64,000 nt of DNA from Panonychus citri (lineage: Eukaryota > Arthropoda > Arachnida > Trombidiformes > Tetranychidae). This document shows positions 1 to 10,544 of this stretch, in pieces (the first letter of the stretch is position 1; every line of letters starts with the position of its first letter). A program made the position numbers and the translations under genes. The DNA lies in the NCBI RefSeq assembly GCF_014898815.1, contig NW_026515406.1:434001-498000 (forward strand), given 5' to 3'. The notes under the pieces were generated by a model. That model ran no database searches. It was given only the letters and a program-made list of their open reading frames with translations, and was not told the origin of the DNA.

Positions 1-387
1 TTCTACATTTTACCAAACATATTATAATGTATGTACACAACACCAAGAGGAGCAATACCTGATTCTGTTTGCTTGTTTGGACTTTTTTTGAAAGAAAAAA
101 AAAGATTACCAACAATGATTACAATCATCATCTTCCTTATTATGTATATTATGATGATGAAAACAACCTTGGAATGTTATCTTCCTGCAGAATCCCCTCT
201 AAGCCCAGTTTTTACTTATCGTCTCTCTCTCTAGTATTCTGACAAGTCTGTAAGCTGTTGTGTCCATTCAAAAGTAAATTACCAACAACTGACTAACTAT
301 GTGTTTATAAATACGTTTATTAGCATAGTGTTGGTGATCAACCATGTGTGTGAATTAACAAACAAATGTCATCTTTGTTGATTTTCT

Positions 388-440
<53 letters not shown>

Positions 441-2031
441 CTCTCTTCTTGCCAATCTCCACTTCCATCAACAGCATCCGTTTCAACAGCATCTATCATG
501 TTGACGATTTTTTATCTTACCAACATTATCAAAACGTCTCATATCATTATATACAGTCCTCAAAGTTTACAACAATCAATTGATTATAACTCGATCTGGT
601 TATGATAATTTATAAATTTTGAAATATAGTCATTGTAGTAGTTTTGAAAATGATTTTTATATAATTTCTATTAATTAATTATTTAATTATTTATTAACAT
701 TGCATCGATCAACTCGTCAAGTTTAAGACATTGTTTGTTTTATCAATTTATTTTTTGATATTCTAATTGTTCAAGATTATGCATTAGTTTTTGTTGATTT
801 TCCTCTTGAGACATTTCCTTGATAAATCTTTCGTATTCTGACCTCATTTATTATTAGCTAATTAAGTGATAATTTATCATTTTGACCTTTACACTAGTTT
901 TATTTTCTCATTATTCACGATGAGTTTCGATAGTTCATTCGATTGGCTCATTGATAATAATATGCTCTGACTCAAGATTTATTACCAATTGATCGTTCAT
1001 TACTTGATTCTGTGATTCTTTTGATAGATTTTGATCAAAACAGTGACGATGTTAATCATATACTAAATATACATTATAATCAATTGATTGTCCTTAAACT
1101 TTTGCCGAGGACTGTACTTTTGCATAGTTTGTTAGTTTCGCCATCACTTGTATATGAATTATTATTATGAGTTTACAAGGTTTGAATTTTTGTTTCTCTC
1201 TCGCTGTTGATTGCGTCTCCCATTATTATTATCATTCATTTCGTTCCATTATTATTATTAAATTCATCATCATCAGACATCATTGTCATTATGATGGTGA
1301 TTATTATTATCGCTATTATTTTGATCTGTTGACCAGGCCACTTAACTAGTATCTCTCTCTCCCTCTCTCTCGCTTTTCACTTTACCTGAGTTTGTTTTTT
1401 TGCTCTATCCTCTTGACCGCTTTTTTTTCACCTTTATAATATTATATATCTGTTGTTGTTACTGGACCCGACAATTTATTTGACCAAATCAGGTTTCACT
1501 TGCACTGAACCATTCACATCATTTCTCCATCTTTACCATCACCTTTTTTTACATTAATAGTTATGTACCTTGTCGTTAATCTTCATCATCTTAAAACAAC
1601 ATCTTTCTCATTTCACTTAAAATTTACACTCAATTTGATTGTTGCGTGTTCATTGACCATTTCGATTGAATCAGTTGTGTATTACTTTTTAATAGATTAT
1701 CATCATTATCTTGTTATCATAATTATAATCATCTATCACGCATTTTATCATCCTTATCATCAAACGGCTAAAACTCTATCTCTCACTCCAAGTCATCTGT
1801 TAACCTCTTCATGTGTCTAATTAACTGATCAATAATTATTTTGATTTTGTTTTTTAGTTTCAAATATTGGCCAAAAAACCGCAATCAGACTCACCTAGTT
1901 TAACTATGATGATGATAATCTAGATTATCATCATTAGTAGATCTGCAAATTGCAAAAGGCGATAATGATGCTGATGATGAAGATAATCTCGATTGTCTTC
2001 TGTTTATTATCTTCTTCCTCCTTGGATGGAT

Positions 2032-2065
<34 letters not shown>

Positions 2066-4838
2066 GAGGATAAAATTCTCAATATCAGGGATCCTCCTTA
2101 CTCTTCCCTTTTTCACTCTCCTTTTCCTCCTCCCTTCCTTCCTTTTCCACCTCCACCCTACCAACTAATAACTAAGAATTATTTTCTTTATTTCTTTTTA
2201 TCATCATCATCATCATCATCGTCACTAACATTTTAACTTTCTATTGTATTGGTAACATTGTTTTGGAAAAAAAAATTCAAGTGAAGAAAAAAAAGTTTCT
2301 CCTTCAAAATTGTAAACTTTTTTTTCTTGCAACTTTTTCAAATATTAAACTGAACAATTTGATTGTGCTTATATCATTAACAATCAATGATTGTTTCAAT
2401 GATTAAATTGTTTTCCACAATCATCATTATCAGCCAAATTAAGACTTACTATGTAAGTCAACCTTGAACTGTTCAAACCCAACCTCTTATCATCATCATC
2501 ATCATTTTGCCCTTTAAGATATAAGCTTATAAACATGATAATCATGATGATGGATTCAAATTGATTATCTGATTATAATAAATCATTAGAGTTTTCAAAT
2601 AACAATTAAATTTCCTTGATTTTTTCTTTCTCTCTCTTGGTTAATCATAGATGTAAAAATAATGGTAGGAAACGAATGAAAGTAAAAATAAATCACAATT
2701 AAGAGGTCACCTAATCAATCAATACAATCATCTCCAATGTCAAATGATTAATATAATATTATTTATAATTAATATTCTAATTCACTGATTGTTATCATCG
2801 TGATCACCATAATCCTAATCATCTCAACCCTGTTCCATATTTAATTGTTTGGCACATTTGCTTAATCATTACTTACTTAATACTTTGAACAAAAAAAAAC
2901 CATCAAAAACTTCAAAGCAAATCAACAACATTGTTGATTACGAGCTGATTAATGTAGTTTATATTTTTTATTAATCAAAATTGACTAACTAACCTAATTG
3001 TAAGTGTTTCTCATCTGATTAGATTAATGATTAACAATATATATATTAAAAAGGTAGATTGTTAATCAACAACAATAATTAGGCCTCGAAGCAATGAAAA
3101 AAACAGAAACAAAATCATCAACATTAATTTACCATGAACCTAATTTTTTTTTAATTTTAATAGTAATTCTATTATATATTAACTAATTTAATTCTTGTAG
3201 GTTGTTAACCAATGATGATAATAACATGATACTCATCTTCATGATCACTGAATCAAAATTTGAAACTGAATTTAGCCTTAGGGTTATAAACAAAAACAAC
3301 AACAAGAGATAAATATAAAAGTTTTTCTTTTTGTTTTGTTACTTTTATCATTACACTTACATGATTTAATTGTTTATCAATTTGATTTGATTTACTTTTT
3401 AATAATAATATTATATTAATTACTACAGTATTATAATTATCATCTGTATGATGGGTGCAACTGTTATTATTGTTTGTTACCTTTTATCATCTCACCCCCG
3501 CAATCATACCGAGTCAATGGACTTTACGTGTGATGATCAACAATAACAATACTTTATTAATTGTAGTTACGATAATAATAAACAACTGTAACAATCAAAA
3601 TCACTTAATGGTGACTGTTTATTATTGTATTACTTGTGCAGGTAGAAGATACAATAAGAAAGGAGAAAAAGTTTCTAATTTTTTTTTCTTACAAAATTAA
3701 TCTTCTTCTTGTCTCTTGATCCATCCATCTAATTGTTTAATATAATCCTCTTGATGATGTTGGTGATGATATAATGATATAATATAACTGTAAACGCCTA
3801 TTCAGTATTTTAATCAACTCATTCAGTTACAATCATCATCATCATCATCATAAGAAAATCATTTTATATCATTCAAAGTTAATCCAGTTTTTGATCACGA
3901 AGATAATTTTTTTTAATTTCTTGATATTTAAACTGAATCACTGATGATGATTACAATCATCATGAAAAAAAGTTAACATTCACTAAATCATTTTGAAATT
4001 GCTTCTTATTGAGTGTTAATGTTTGATCATGTTAATTGTTGATAAAAAATTGATTAAAGGATTAAATTATAATGATTATGATGATGATGATGATGAGGAT
4101 GAGGATGAGGATGGTGATACGAATAACAATTGTGACATAAAGTTTAATGATATCTCATTATTAGTCTTATCATAATATTGTAAATTGTTTGACCTAAAAT
4201 TATCTTAATGATAATGATGATGTTTTGATTAAGTTAATTGTAGCAACGGTCAAGCATATTAACAATTCAATAGACCATTTCTTTTGATATTAATGATAAT
4301 AATAAATGCGTAGGACTTTTCAAATGGTTAAATACCGTTATATTTAATTCAAATTATCATTAGTTGGTATTGTGATGATGAGAAATGATTTCTATCCATC
4401 ATAAATACATATACTAATTATCATGATAGTTAATGTCTTCTCATCTTTTCATAATCATCATCATCATCATTCCCTCCTCCTCCTCCTCCTTGATTTAATT
4501 TACTCTTAATCAACCCACTCCGATGTTACTTTATCATCACCCTACTTACCCCTTTCTCAATCAAACTCACTCTCGTCTTCATCTTAATCATCAGACAACA
4601 AGTTGTATAAATAATCAAGTTTCCTTAATCATCTTAACCCTTTACCTGACATAACTATAATCATCCTTTACTAATCATAATGATGATTATAATTGTAATC
4701 CACTTTTTTTGCTAATTGTCTCCTGCCAAGAATCAAGAGAAATGGAATGAAGAAAAAAAATTCTAATCACCATTATAATTACACTTAACTGATTTATCTT
4801 ATTCTTTTTTTTTCTTCATCTTAATTGTTACAATTTAG
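1..4838. other. non-coding, probable syntrophin intron(s)
   Basis: I see no convincing coding exon on either strand. The open frames are short and made of low-complexity codons. The stretch is AT-rich with many (CT)n, (ATC)n/(GAT)n and poly-T tracts. Because a syntrophin terminal exon begins at 4839 with a splice acceptor, this stretch is most simply read as one or more introns of that gene; its PDZ and PH exons are then upstream of the window or too short for me to see. Confidence 0.5.
390..437. repeat. (TC)n microsatellite
   Basis: About 48 bases of uninterrupted TC dinucleotide repeat. Similar shorter CT runs occur near 2036-2061. The open frame through it is a repeat artefact encoding alternating Leu and Ser. 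Confidence 0.95.
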
Positions 4839-5444
4839 AGTAAATCATTTCCTGTTACCTGTTCTGGTAAATTAGGAAGCTTAATATTGGATTATCAATA
4901 TGGATTTAACTTTTCCGCTGCAACAACTGGTCATCCAAGTGAACTTAATAATAACAATAAACAACATAACTGGTCATTCAAATTTTCACAATTGAAAACC
5001 TCTTCCGATGACGGAAGGTCCACCCTTTGGCTTTCCTTTCGTCTACCTGTGTTATCATCCTCATCATCTTCAACCTCTTCACCCTCCTCATTATCAACCT
5101 CATCCCGGTACGAGATTAATAAGGAAAGATTAAAACGATTAACAACCAATCCCAATCAACATCATGATAGATCATCAGAAACTTTAACACATTCATCAAC
5201 TTCATCGATAACTGTTGCTTCCGATAATCCTAATCTTCCAACAGCATCTTCATCATCTTCATCAGCTGGATCACTTTTACCATCAACTCTAAATCATCAT
5301 CATCAACAATCAGAATCAATTGGAAAACAATTTACCATTGAGACTCGGGAAATTAAAACAAATCAACTTCAACATTTACTTTATTGTATCCATGCATTTT
5401 TAACGGCCAAAGTTATTTCAGTTGATCAATCATTTATTTGTTAA
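4839..5444 (+). CDS. syntrophin, gamma-type, terminal exon (partial gene)
   Basis: This is the last coding exon of a syntrophin, the adaptor that links the dystrophin complex to channels and signalling proteins at the membrane. It starts after a T-rich tract ending TTTAG and is read in phase 0 for 201 residues to a TAA. An upstream in-frame TAG overlaps the acceptor, so the exon is not the protein start. Two blocks match the syntrophin C-terminal unique (SU) region: a block reading WSFKFSQLKTSSDDGRSTLW, and a final block with IETREIK followed by CIHAFLTAKV and SVD. The second block fits the gamma syntrophins better than alpha/beta as I remember them. Between the blocks is an insertion of about 100 residues rich in Ser, Thr, Asn and His that I do not expect in vertebrate members. 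Earlier exons with the PDZ and PH domains were not found in the window. Confidence 0.75.
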   Translation, partial: SKSFPVTCSGKLGSLILDYQYGFNFSAATTGHPSELNNNNKQHNWSFKFSQLKTSSDDGRSTLWLSFRLPVLSSSSSSTSSPSSLSTSSRYEINKERLKRLTTNPNQHHDRSSETLTHSSTSSITVASDNPNLPTASSSSSSAGSLLPSTLNHHHQQSESIGKQFTIETREIKTNQLQHLLYCIHAFLTAKVISVDQSFIC

Positions 5445-7126
5445 TTGTTTCCTATTCCTCTTCACCTCAAGTCAACAATCAATTTTAATTATTATTATTA
5501 TTGCATATAACTAATCATTATTCAAGAAAATTGACTTTCTCTGATAATTATCTATTGTCTACTGAGATAATTGAAATTTTTGGTTAATCCCACCTGATTA
5601 ACAATTAAGATTGTCTAACTTTTCAAGAATTTACTTTGCCATCACCATTCAAAAACCAAATCAATTAACTAATTACCCAAATAATTGTTTTTTTTTATCT
5701 TCATTTTCTTGTTATATTTTCTTCCCTTGTCTTTGTATTTCAATTGTATCCAATGGTGGTGATTTAAATTGATTCAGTTGTTTGATTGAACTTTACAATC
5801 AATCAAATAACGATGTAAAATTTTTATTCACACTTTTGTTTGTGTGTGAATTTAAATTGATTGTTATAGCATTTAAATTATGGATTAAATTAAGACTAAT
5901 AATAATTATCAACATTCTTGATAACCAACAATCAACTTTGTATATTATGTGATTTATAATTAATATATCAACTCTTTGTATCTTTAACCATCTTAATTGA
6001 GGTTAAAAATATTTGCTATTCCAATCAAATTAATCGACTTGTATAAACTATTATAATTATAATTAAGACAAAACAAAAATGTATTTAACGACTTCTAAAT
6101 TTTCCTACAACAATTAAATTCACTTGAAAAATAAAACTCTCTCACTATGATTACAACAATTAATCACAATTTAATCATTTTCATCTTGTTTTTTTTTCTT
6201 CAACAAATCGAATCACAATTAAATTAGAATTAGTAACTGAATCCATCAACAACATGAATCTTGTCCACTGTCGATATTTAAATCGACACAACAATTATTT
6301 CTTACAGTTTTCCAGTAAATACAAGAATAGGCAAAGAGTAGAGAGAAAGAGACAGCACATAACAGAAAAACTTTTAATCTGAGGCAACATTTTTAATTGA
6401 ATTGACCTGAACGTAAATAGTTCCATCAGCCAATATATAACATCGTCATATATTCACAAAACTATTAGCGGCAAAATCTAATTCATAATTGTAATAATAA
6501 GTATTCGTAATGTTTCCTGTTAAAAATGTGAATTTAATATGGGTTAATCCCCATCAATCGCGCATTGAAAAGCGTAGATGGAATTGAAATAAGGTCTTCG
6601 CCAATTTTGAAAATTCATCTCAATTTAACTGAACTTTTACACCAAAATCCAATGTATAAATCCAATATGTGCCCTTGTTTGATTATGGTAATCTTTTAAT
6701 GATTCCTATTTAAATTGGGAATTCTTTGATCTTTTATAAGAACATGGCATCCAACGAATCAGTGCGATGCCTCCATATTGATCAAATTAGAAACATTCGA
6801 AATTCTATTCCAAATCTCATCACGAAAATCCTCTCTTCCTGGAATAATAAACTGCATCCAAAATGGATCACGATAATAGATCAATTTTGCTTTGATAGAA
6901 TTAGGATTCGGAAATTAATTCAGTTTAGTTGTTGAAGAATTAGTGTTTGAAGTTGCCGCTTTTCGATTCCTATTTGATGCACATGCGCAGCTGATAAGCG
7001 AAAAATTAATTTGACTTTTGAGAAGATCAAATAAAATTCAATTGTTTTGATTAAAGAATTAAATTGTTTTAATTAATCTACTATTATTTATTGTTACTAT
7101 TTTAATTGGATTAGTTACAAGATAAA
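5445..7126. other. intergenic / 3' UTR and promoter
   Basis: The syntrophin 3' UTR and the upstream region of the next gene. An open frame at 6744-6935 (ATG, 63 codons) has no family features and I do not call it. Near 6979-6991 the sequence GCACATGCGCAG resembles half of an NRF1/Ewg-type site about 140 bp before the next start codon. I see nothing else definite. Confidence 0.5.
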
Positions 7127-7425
7127 ATGGTGAGTTGTTTTAAGAATTCAGATTAATTGTATTCTCATTTTGGTTTTTGTTCTGTTTCATTGATCATTGG
7201 AATTTAATTTATTTCCATTGTTAGGCTTCTGTGGATAAACGTTACCTTGGATTGGGTTATGAGTATTCACCTGATTTCCATATAGCATTTGCTATGATCG
7301 CTTTTTCCGTGATTGTCATGGTTCTTGTGGTTCTTGGTGTATCCGTGGGTATGTGGAACATGGATCCAGGTAGAGATTCAATAATCTACCGGGCAACCAG
7401 TCAGAAGATTAAGAAAGACCAATGA
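7127..7425 (+). CDS. ATP6AP2-like V-ATPase accessory membrane fragment (M8-9 type), 67 aa
   Basis: Two exons: the ATG alone (7127-7129), an intron with GTGAGT and TTAG borders (7130-7224), then 7225-7425. The protein has one membrane helix (about residues 23-44) followed by WNMDPGRDSIIYR and a Lys-rich end. WNMDPG, DSIIYR and the lysine tail are the signature of the C-terminus of ATP6AP2 (the prorenin receptor), which occurs on V-ATPase as a processed fragment called M8-9. Here only that fragment is encoded, with no ectodomain and no signal peptide. The last four residues KKDQ fit a dilysine (KKxx) ER-retrieval signal. An in-frame TAG at 7112-7114 supports this ATG as the start. That TAG is also a possible splice acceptor, so a longer form with distant upstream exons is not excluded. 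Confidence 0.8.
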
Positions 7426-7874
7426 TTCGCTGTTATCATCTTCATCTTTAAATGGATTAATTAACCATCATCATTCCATATTGTGTTTTTTTCTCTTCTC
7501 TTTTCTCTTTCATCCTTCTTTCCTCCCTCCCTAATGGTGGAATCAATCAAGTCAACATATTATATCACTGAAACATTACTTGAACTCTCTATTATGGTTT
7601 AGATCCAAGTGTGTTTTTCCTCTTTTTTTTTGTTAATCAAGATTTTTTTAATTATATTTATTCCATATGGATTAAAAAAAGCAAAGAGATTCTGTGTTTT
7701 ATCAAGTTGATTTTAAAGAGTTTCAAAGTTCTTTAAATCTTACATTTGATAAACAAAATTCTAATGTATACAACTAAAAGATATTTAAAAATTGAACAAT
7801 CAAGAGATGACGAAAGGATTTACACCTCCTTCTCCCTTTCTCTCTCTCAATTTTTCTCCATTTTCTGAGAGCCA
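7426..7874. other. convergent intergenic spacer
   Basis: Space between the stop codons of the converging ATP6AP2-like and PIGG genes. It has T-rich and TCTC-rich tracts suited to two 3' UTRs; no coding signal. Confidence 0.6.
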
Positions 7875-10544
7875 TCACCTATTCAACTGTGTACAAATTG
7901 TTACCATAACTGCAATCATGAAAACCATGAAAGATTGGAAAGATTCATACAATAATTTAGGACTAATCACCGTCCAGATGAAAAGATGATTACGAAGGAT
8001 CAATGCGACAATCATGAAATAACCAACGGTGGTAAATTGTAAAGTTAACAAGAAACTAAAGGTTCCATTGATCACTTTGGTTGTCCTAACTGAGATGAGA
8101 CTAGATTTGATTTCGGTGAGACGGACAAACATCATCAACAACCAAAGAGTTAATTGTGAATATGTATGGGAAGCAATTAGTATCCCTGTAAACATTGGCA
8201 TATAATCATCTAAACCAATATAACCAGCGGCCACTTCAATTGTTGAAATATCATTTGAATTACCTTGACCATAATGAAAGGTCATTGCAAAGGTTAAATA
8301 GGTTGAAATGAAATAGACAATATTTGAAAAATCATTATTAAGAGACCATCGGACGATTAAATAAATCATCTTCTCCAAACCAATGGACAAAACAATTAAG
8401 GGGATGTTGACTAGTTTGGTTAGAAGGCAAATTAAAAGGATCCAACAAACGGTAAAGGTACGAAGGATACTCGGTGTTGGATCAGCATTTCGACGGGAAT
8501 TTTTTGGCAATAAACCATCAATTAGATTACAATCAAAGTCAATTCGTCGACGTTTTAAAAAATTTTCCACCAGAAGCATCAATATATGAAGATAAACAAG
8601 ACGAGCTTTAAACAATGATGATAACGAAGGAATCAAGTTGATAAAAGGTAAACGAAACGTTGTCAGAAAATTAGTATCACATCGGTAAAGGTAAATCCAA
8701 AATAATCCGGAAACTAAGATACATTGTTGTTTACTGAATCTACTTAAATTTGATAGAAATGAAATTAAAGTTAAAAAAATGATGGTCAAAGCAGTGGCGA
8801 TACTACGAGTTGATTTGGTTGTGAAAAGTTGACCCAATGTAGGAGTGATTAAGGTTTGCCAAGAGGAGATCAATCGAATCAAAATTAGGGCAACAATATG
8901 TCCAATAATTTTAACTGCATAATCGAAAGGTAGAGACATGAAATTAAATATACTTGGGATGATTCGTTCGATTGTCAATAAACGACAACCATTTAGAATA
9001 ACGATCGTCGATGAAAGATAGAACCAGAAAAAATGTTCCATTTCGATAAAACTTGTCGATGCTAAAAGTAGAACTCGTAAGATGAGAGCCAATAGAGTGA
9101 AAGTTTGAATCGGTTGATTGAATAGATTGTTAAATATCACAGAATTAATTTCCTTTGATTCATTTAGACCAATTTTCAAGGCGCTAAATAGGTTGAGTGT
9201 AATGGCGACAATTTGAATGGCCAGACCAATCATTGTGTTAGAATCTTGTTGATTGGTTAACTCTTTTTGAGCCGATTTAAGGAAATTTATGTAAACCTTG
9301 TCAATTGATTTTAAATTTTCCACCGATGAGGTTTTGTTTTTTACCATCACGAATTTATAATGTCCATTCAATGCTTTTGAAAGAGTGGTGATTGTCGGTG
9401 AACTGAATTTCATCAATTCGCTGAGTTGTATACTATTTTCAAAGAGATAACAAGTTGTCTGTTCAAGGGGAATAGACCATTGGTCAAATAGAGATGTTAT
9501 TACAATTCCATGGCTTTTAGATGGAATTGGAATACCAAAGAGAAGAGAAATTGTCACAGCGATGTCGATCTGTTGAACAGAATTGGTTAATTTATCAGTA
9601 GATTTTTGTATCTGATGATTATTGGTTGAGTTTCCTTTTGAATGGATAAATATAAGAGCTGTTTCTGTTTCGGGTTCAGTTGATCCTCCATGATTACCTT
9701 CATTGGTCATTCCATGGTCACCGGTTACAATAATAAGATATGGTTCGGTTGATGAATAAACTTTTGTATAGATTGATTTTAACACTGAATCCATTTCGTT
9801 GAGTTTTTGAGGCATTAAATGTGATTTAGAACCATAACTATGGCCAATATGATCAACACCAAGATAGTGAAGAATCAGGAAATCCCATTCATCTAATTTA
9901 CTCAATTCGGGTTTCATGTTCTCGGTGACATTAGTATCCACTTGAGTATAATCGGTGGCAAAGAAAGAGTAGGTTACATCATGGCGGATAAAAGTTTCAC
10001 CGGGAAACATTTTCAACCAAGTATCATCTCCGTAGAAAATCATTCTTTTACCAGATTGTTTTGCTCGATCAATTAGATTATCCTCGTTGAAAGAAACAGC
10101 GTTTAGATTACGAATTAAATCTAGAAAATTTGGTTTGATTCCAGCAAGAATTGCTTTCAATCTCGGCATAGTTACAGTAGGTGTTTGAGCGATACTAGTT
10201 AATTTAACAGCTCCAACATTTGATGATAACAATCGAGAGGTGAAAGGCATAGAAGATGAACCATTATCGATACCATGACCATCTGAATTAGGAACGAAGT
10301 CACTTCGAAGAGCATCAATTAAAATGAAAACCATTTTATTGAAAATCGGTTTCTCCTTATAGACTTTACAATGATTCCGAATGGCATCAAAACCAGTGGA
10401 ATTAAAACCAACAGCATTTTGATTGAAACTATTCAAATTTACCGACAATTTCTCATCAACTGAAAAATAACCATAAAGAAATAGAACAGTTGAAATAAAA
10501 TTAATTCCAATCCAAAGGAAATTAGTTAATCGGGTAAAAGCCAT
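7875..10544 (-). CDS. PIGG: GPI ethanolamine phosphate transferase 2 (PIG-G), 889 aa
   Basis: An ER membrane enzyme that adds ethanolamine phosphate to the second mannose of the GPI anchor. It is a single uninterrupted exon. I start at the ATG at 10544 (MAFTRLT) because a signal-anchor helix (about residues 8-27) follows at once; the frame stays open upstream but has no earlier ATG. The N-terminal half is an alkaline-phosphatase-like lumenal domain: the metal-binding Asp in ILIDALRSDF (Asp77), the nucleophile region PTVTMPR (Thr123/Thr125), NLN and YGDDTW blocks, HYLGVDHIGHSYG and TGDHGMTNEGNHGG with Asp and His ligands. VDHIGH followed by a SEMDSVL-like segment (NEMDSVLKSIY) is typical of PIG-G rather than PIG-N or PIG-O. 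The C-terminal half is a run of roughly a dozen hydrophobic segments. Length is slightly below the human protein (about 980). Confidence 0.93.
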   Translation of the reverse strand: MAFTRLTNFLWIGINFISTVLFLYGYFSVDEKLSVNLNSFNQNAVGFNSTGFDAIRNHCKVYKEKPIFNKMVFILIDALRSDFVPNSDGHGIDNGSSSMPFTSRLLSSNVGAVKLTSIAQTPTVTMPRLKAILAGIKPNFLDLIRNLNAVSFNEDNLIDRAKQSGKRMIFYGDDTWLKMFPGETFIRHDVTYSFFATDYTQVDTNVTENMKPELSKLDEWDFLILHYLGVDHIGHSYGSKSHLMPQKLNEMDSVLKSIYTKVYSSTEPYLIIVTGDHGMTNEGNHGGSTEPETETALIFIHSKGNSTNNHQIQKSTDKLTNSVQQIDIAVTISLLFGIPIPSKSHGIVITSLFDQWSIPLEQTTCYLFENSIQLSELMKFSSPTITTLSKALNGHYKFVMVKNKTSSVENLKSIDKVYINFLKSAQKELTNQQDSNTMIGLAIQIVAITLNLFSALKIGLNESKEINSVIFNNLFNQPIQTFTLLALILRVLLLASTSFIEMEHFFWFYLSSTIVILNGCRLLTIERIIPSIFNFMSLPFDYAVKIIGHIVALILIRLISSWQTLITPTLGQLFTTKSTRSIATALTIIFLTLISFLSNLSRFSKQQCILVSGLFWIYLYRCDTNFLTTFRLPFINLIPSLSSLFKARLVYLHILMLLVENFLKRRRIDFDCNLIDGLLPKNSRRNADPTPSILRTFTVCWILLICLLTKLVNIPLIVLSIGLEKMIYLIVRWSLNNDFSNIVYFISTYLTFAMTFHYGQGNSNDISTIEVAAGYIGLDDYMPMFTGILIASHTYSQLTLWLLMMFVRLTEIKSSLISVRTTKVINGTFSFLLTLQFTTVGYFMIVALILRNHLFIWTVISPKLLYESFQSFMVFMIAVMVTICTQLNR

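Noticed and set aside
366..605. 79-codon ORF through a CT run
   Set aside because: Half of it is a Leu-Ser repeat from (CT)n; no start context, no homology seen.
6726..6935. 69-codon plus-strand ORF before the ATP6AP2-like gene
   Set aside because: It begins at a TTG, has ordinary AT-rich codons and no domain; its only ATG form is 63 codons.
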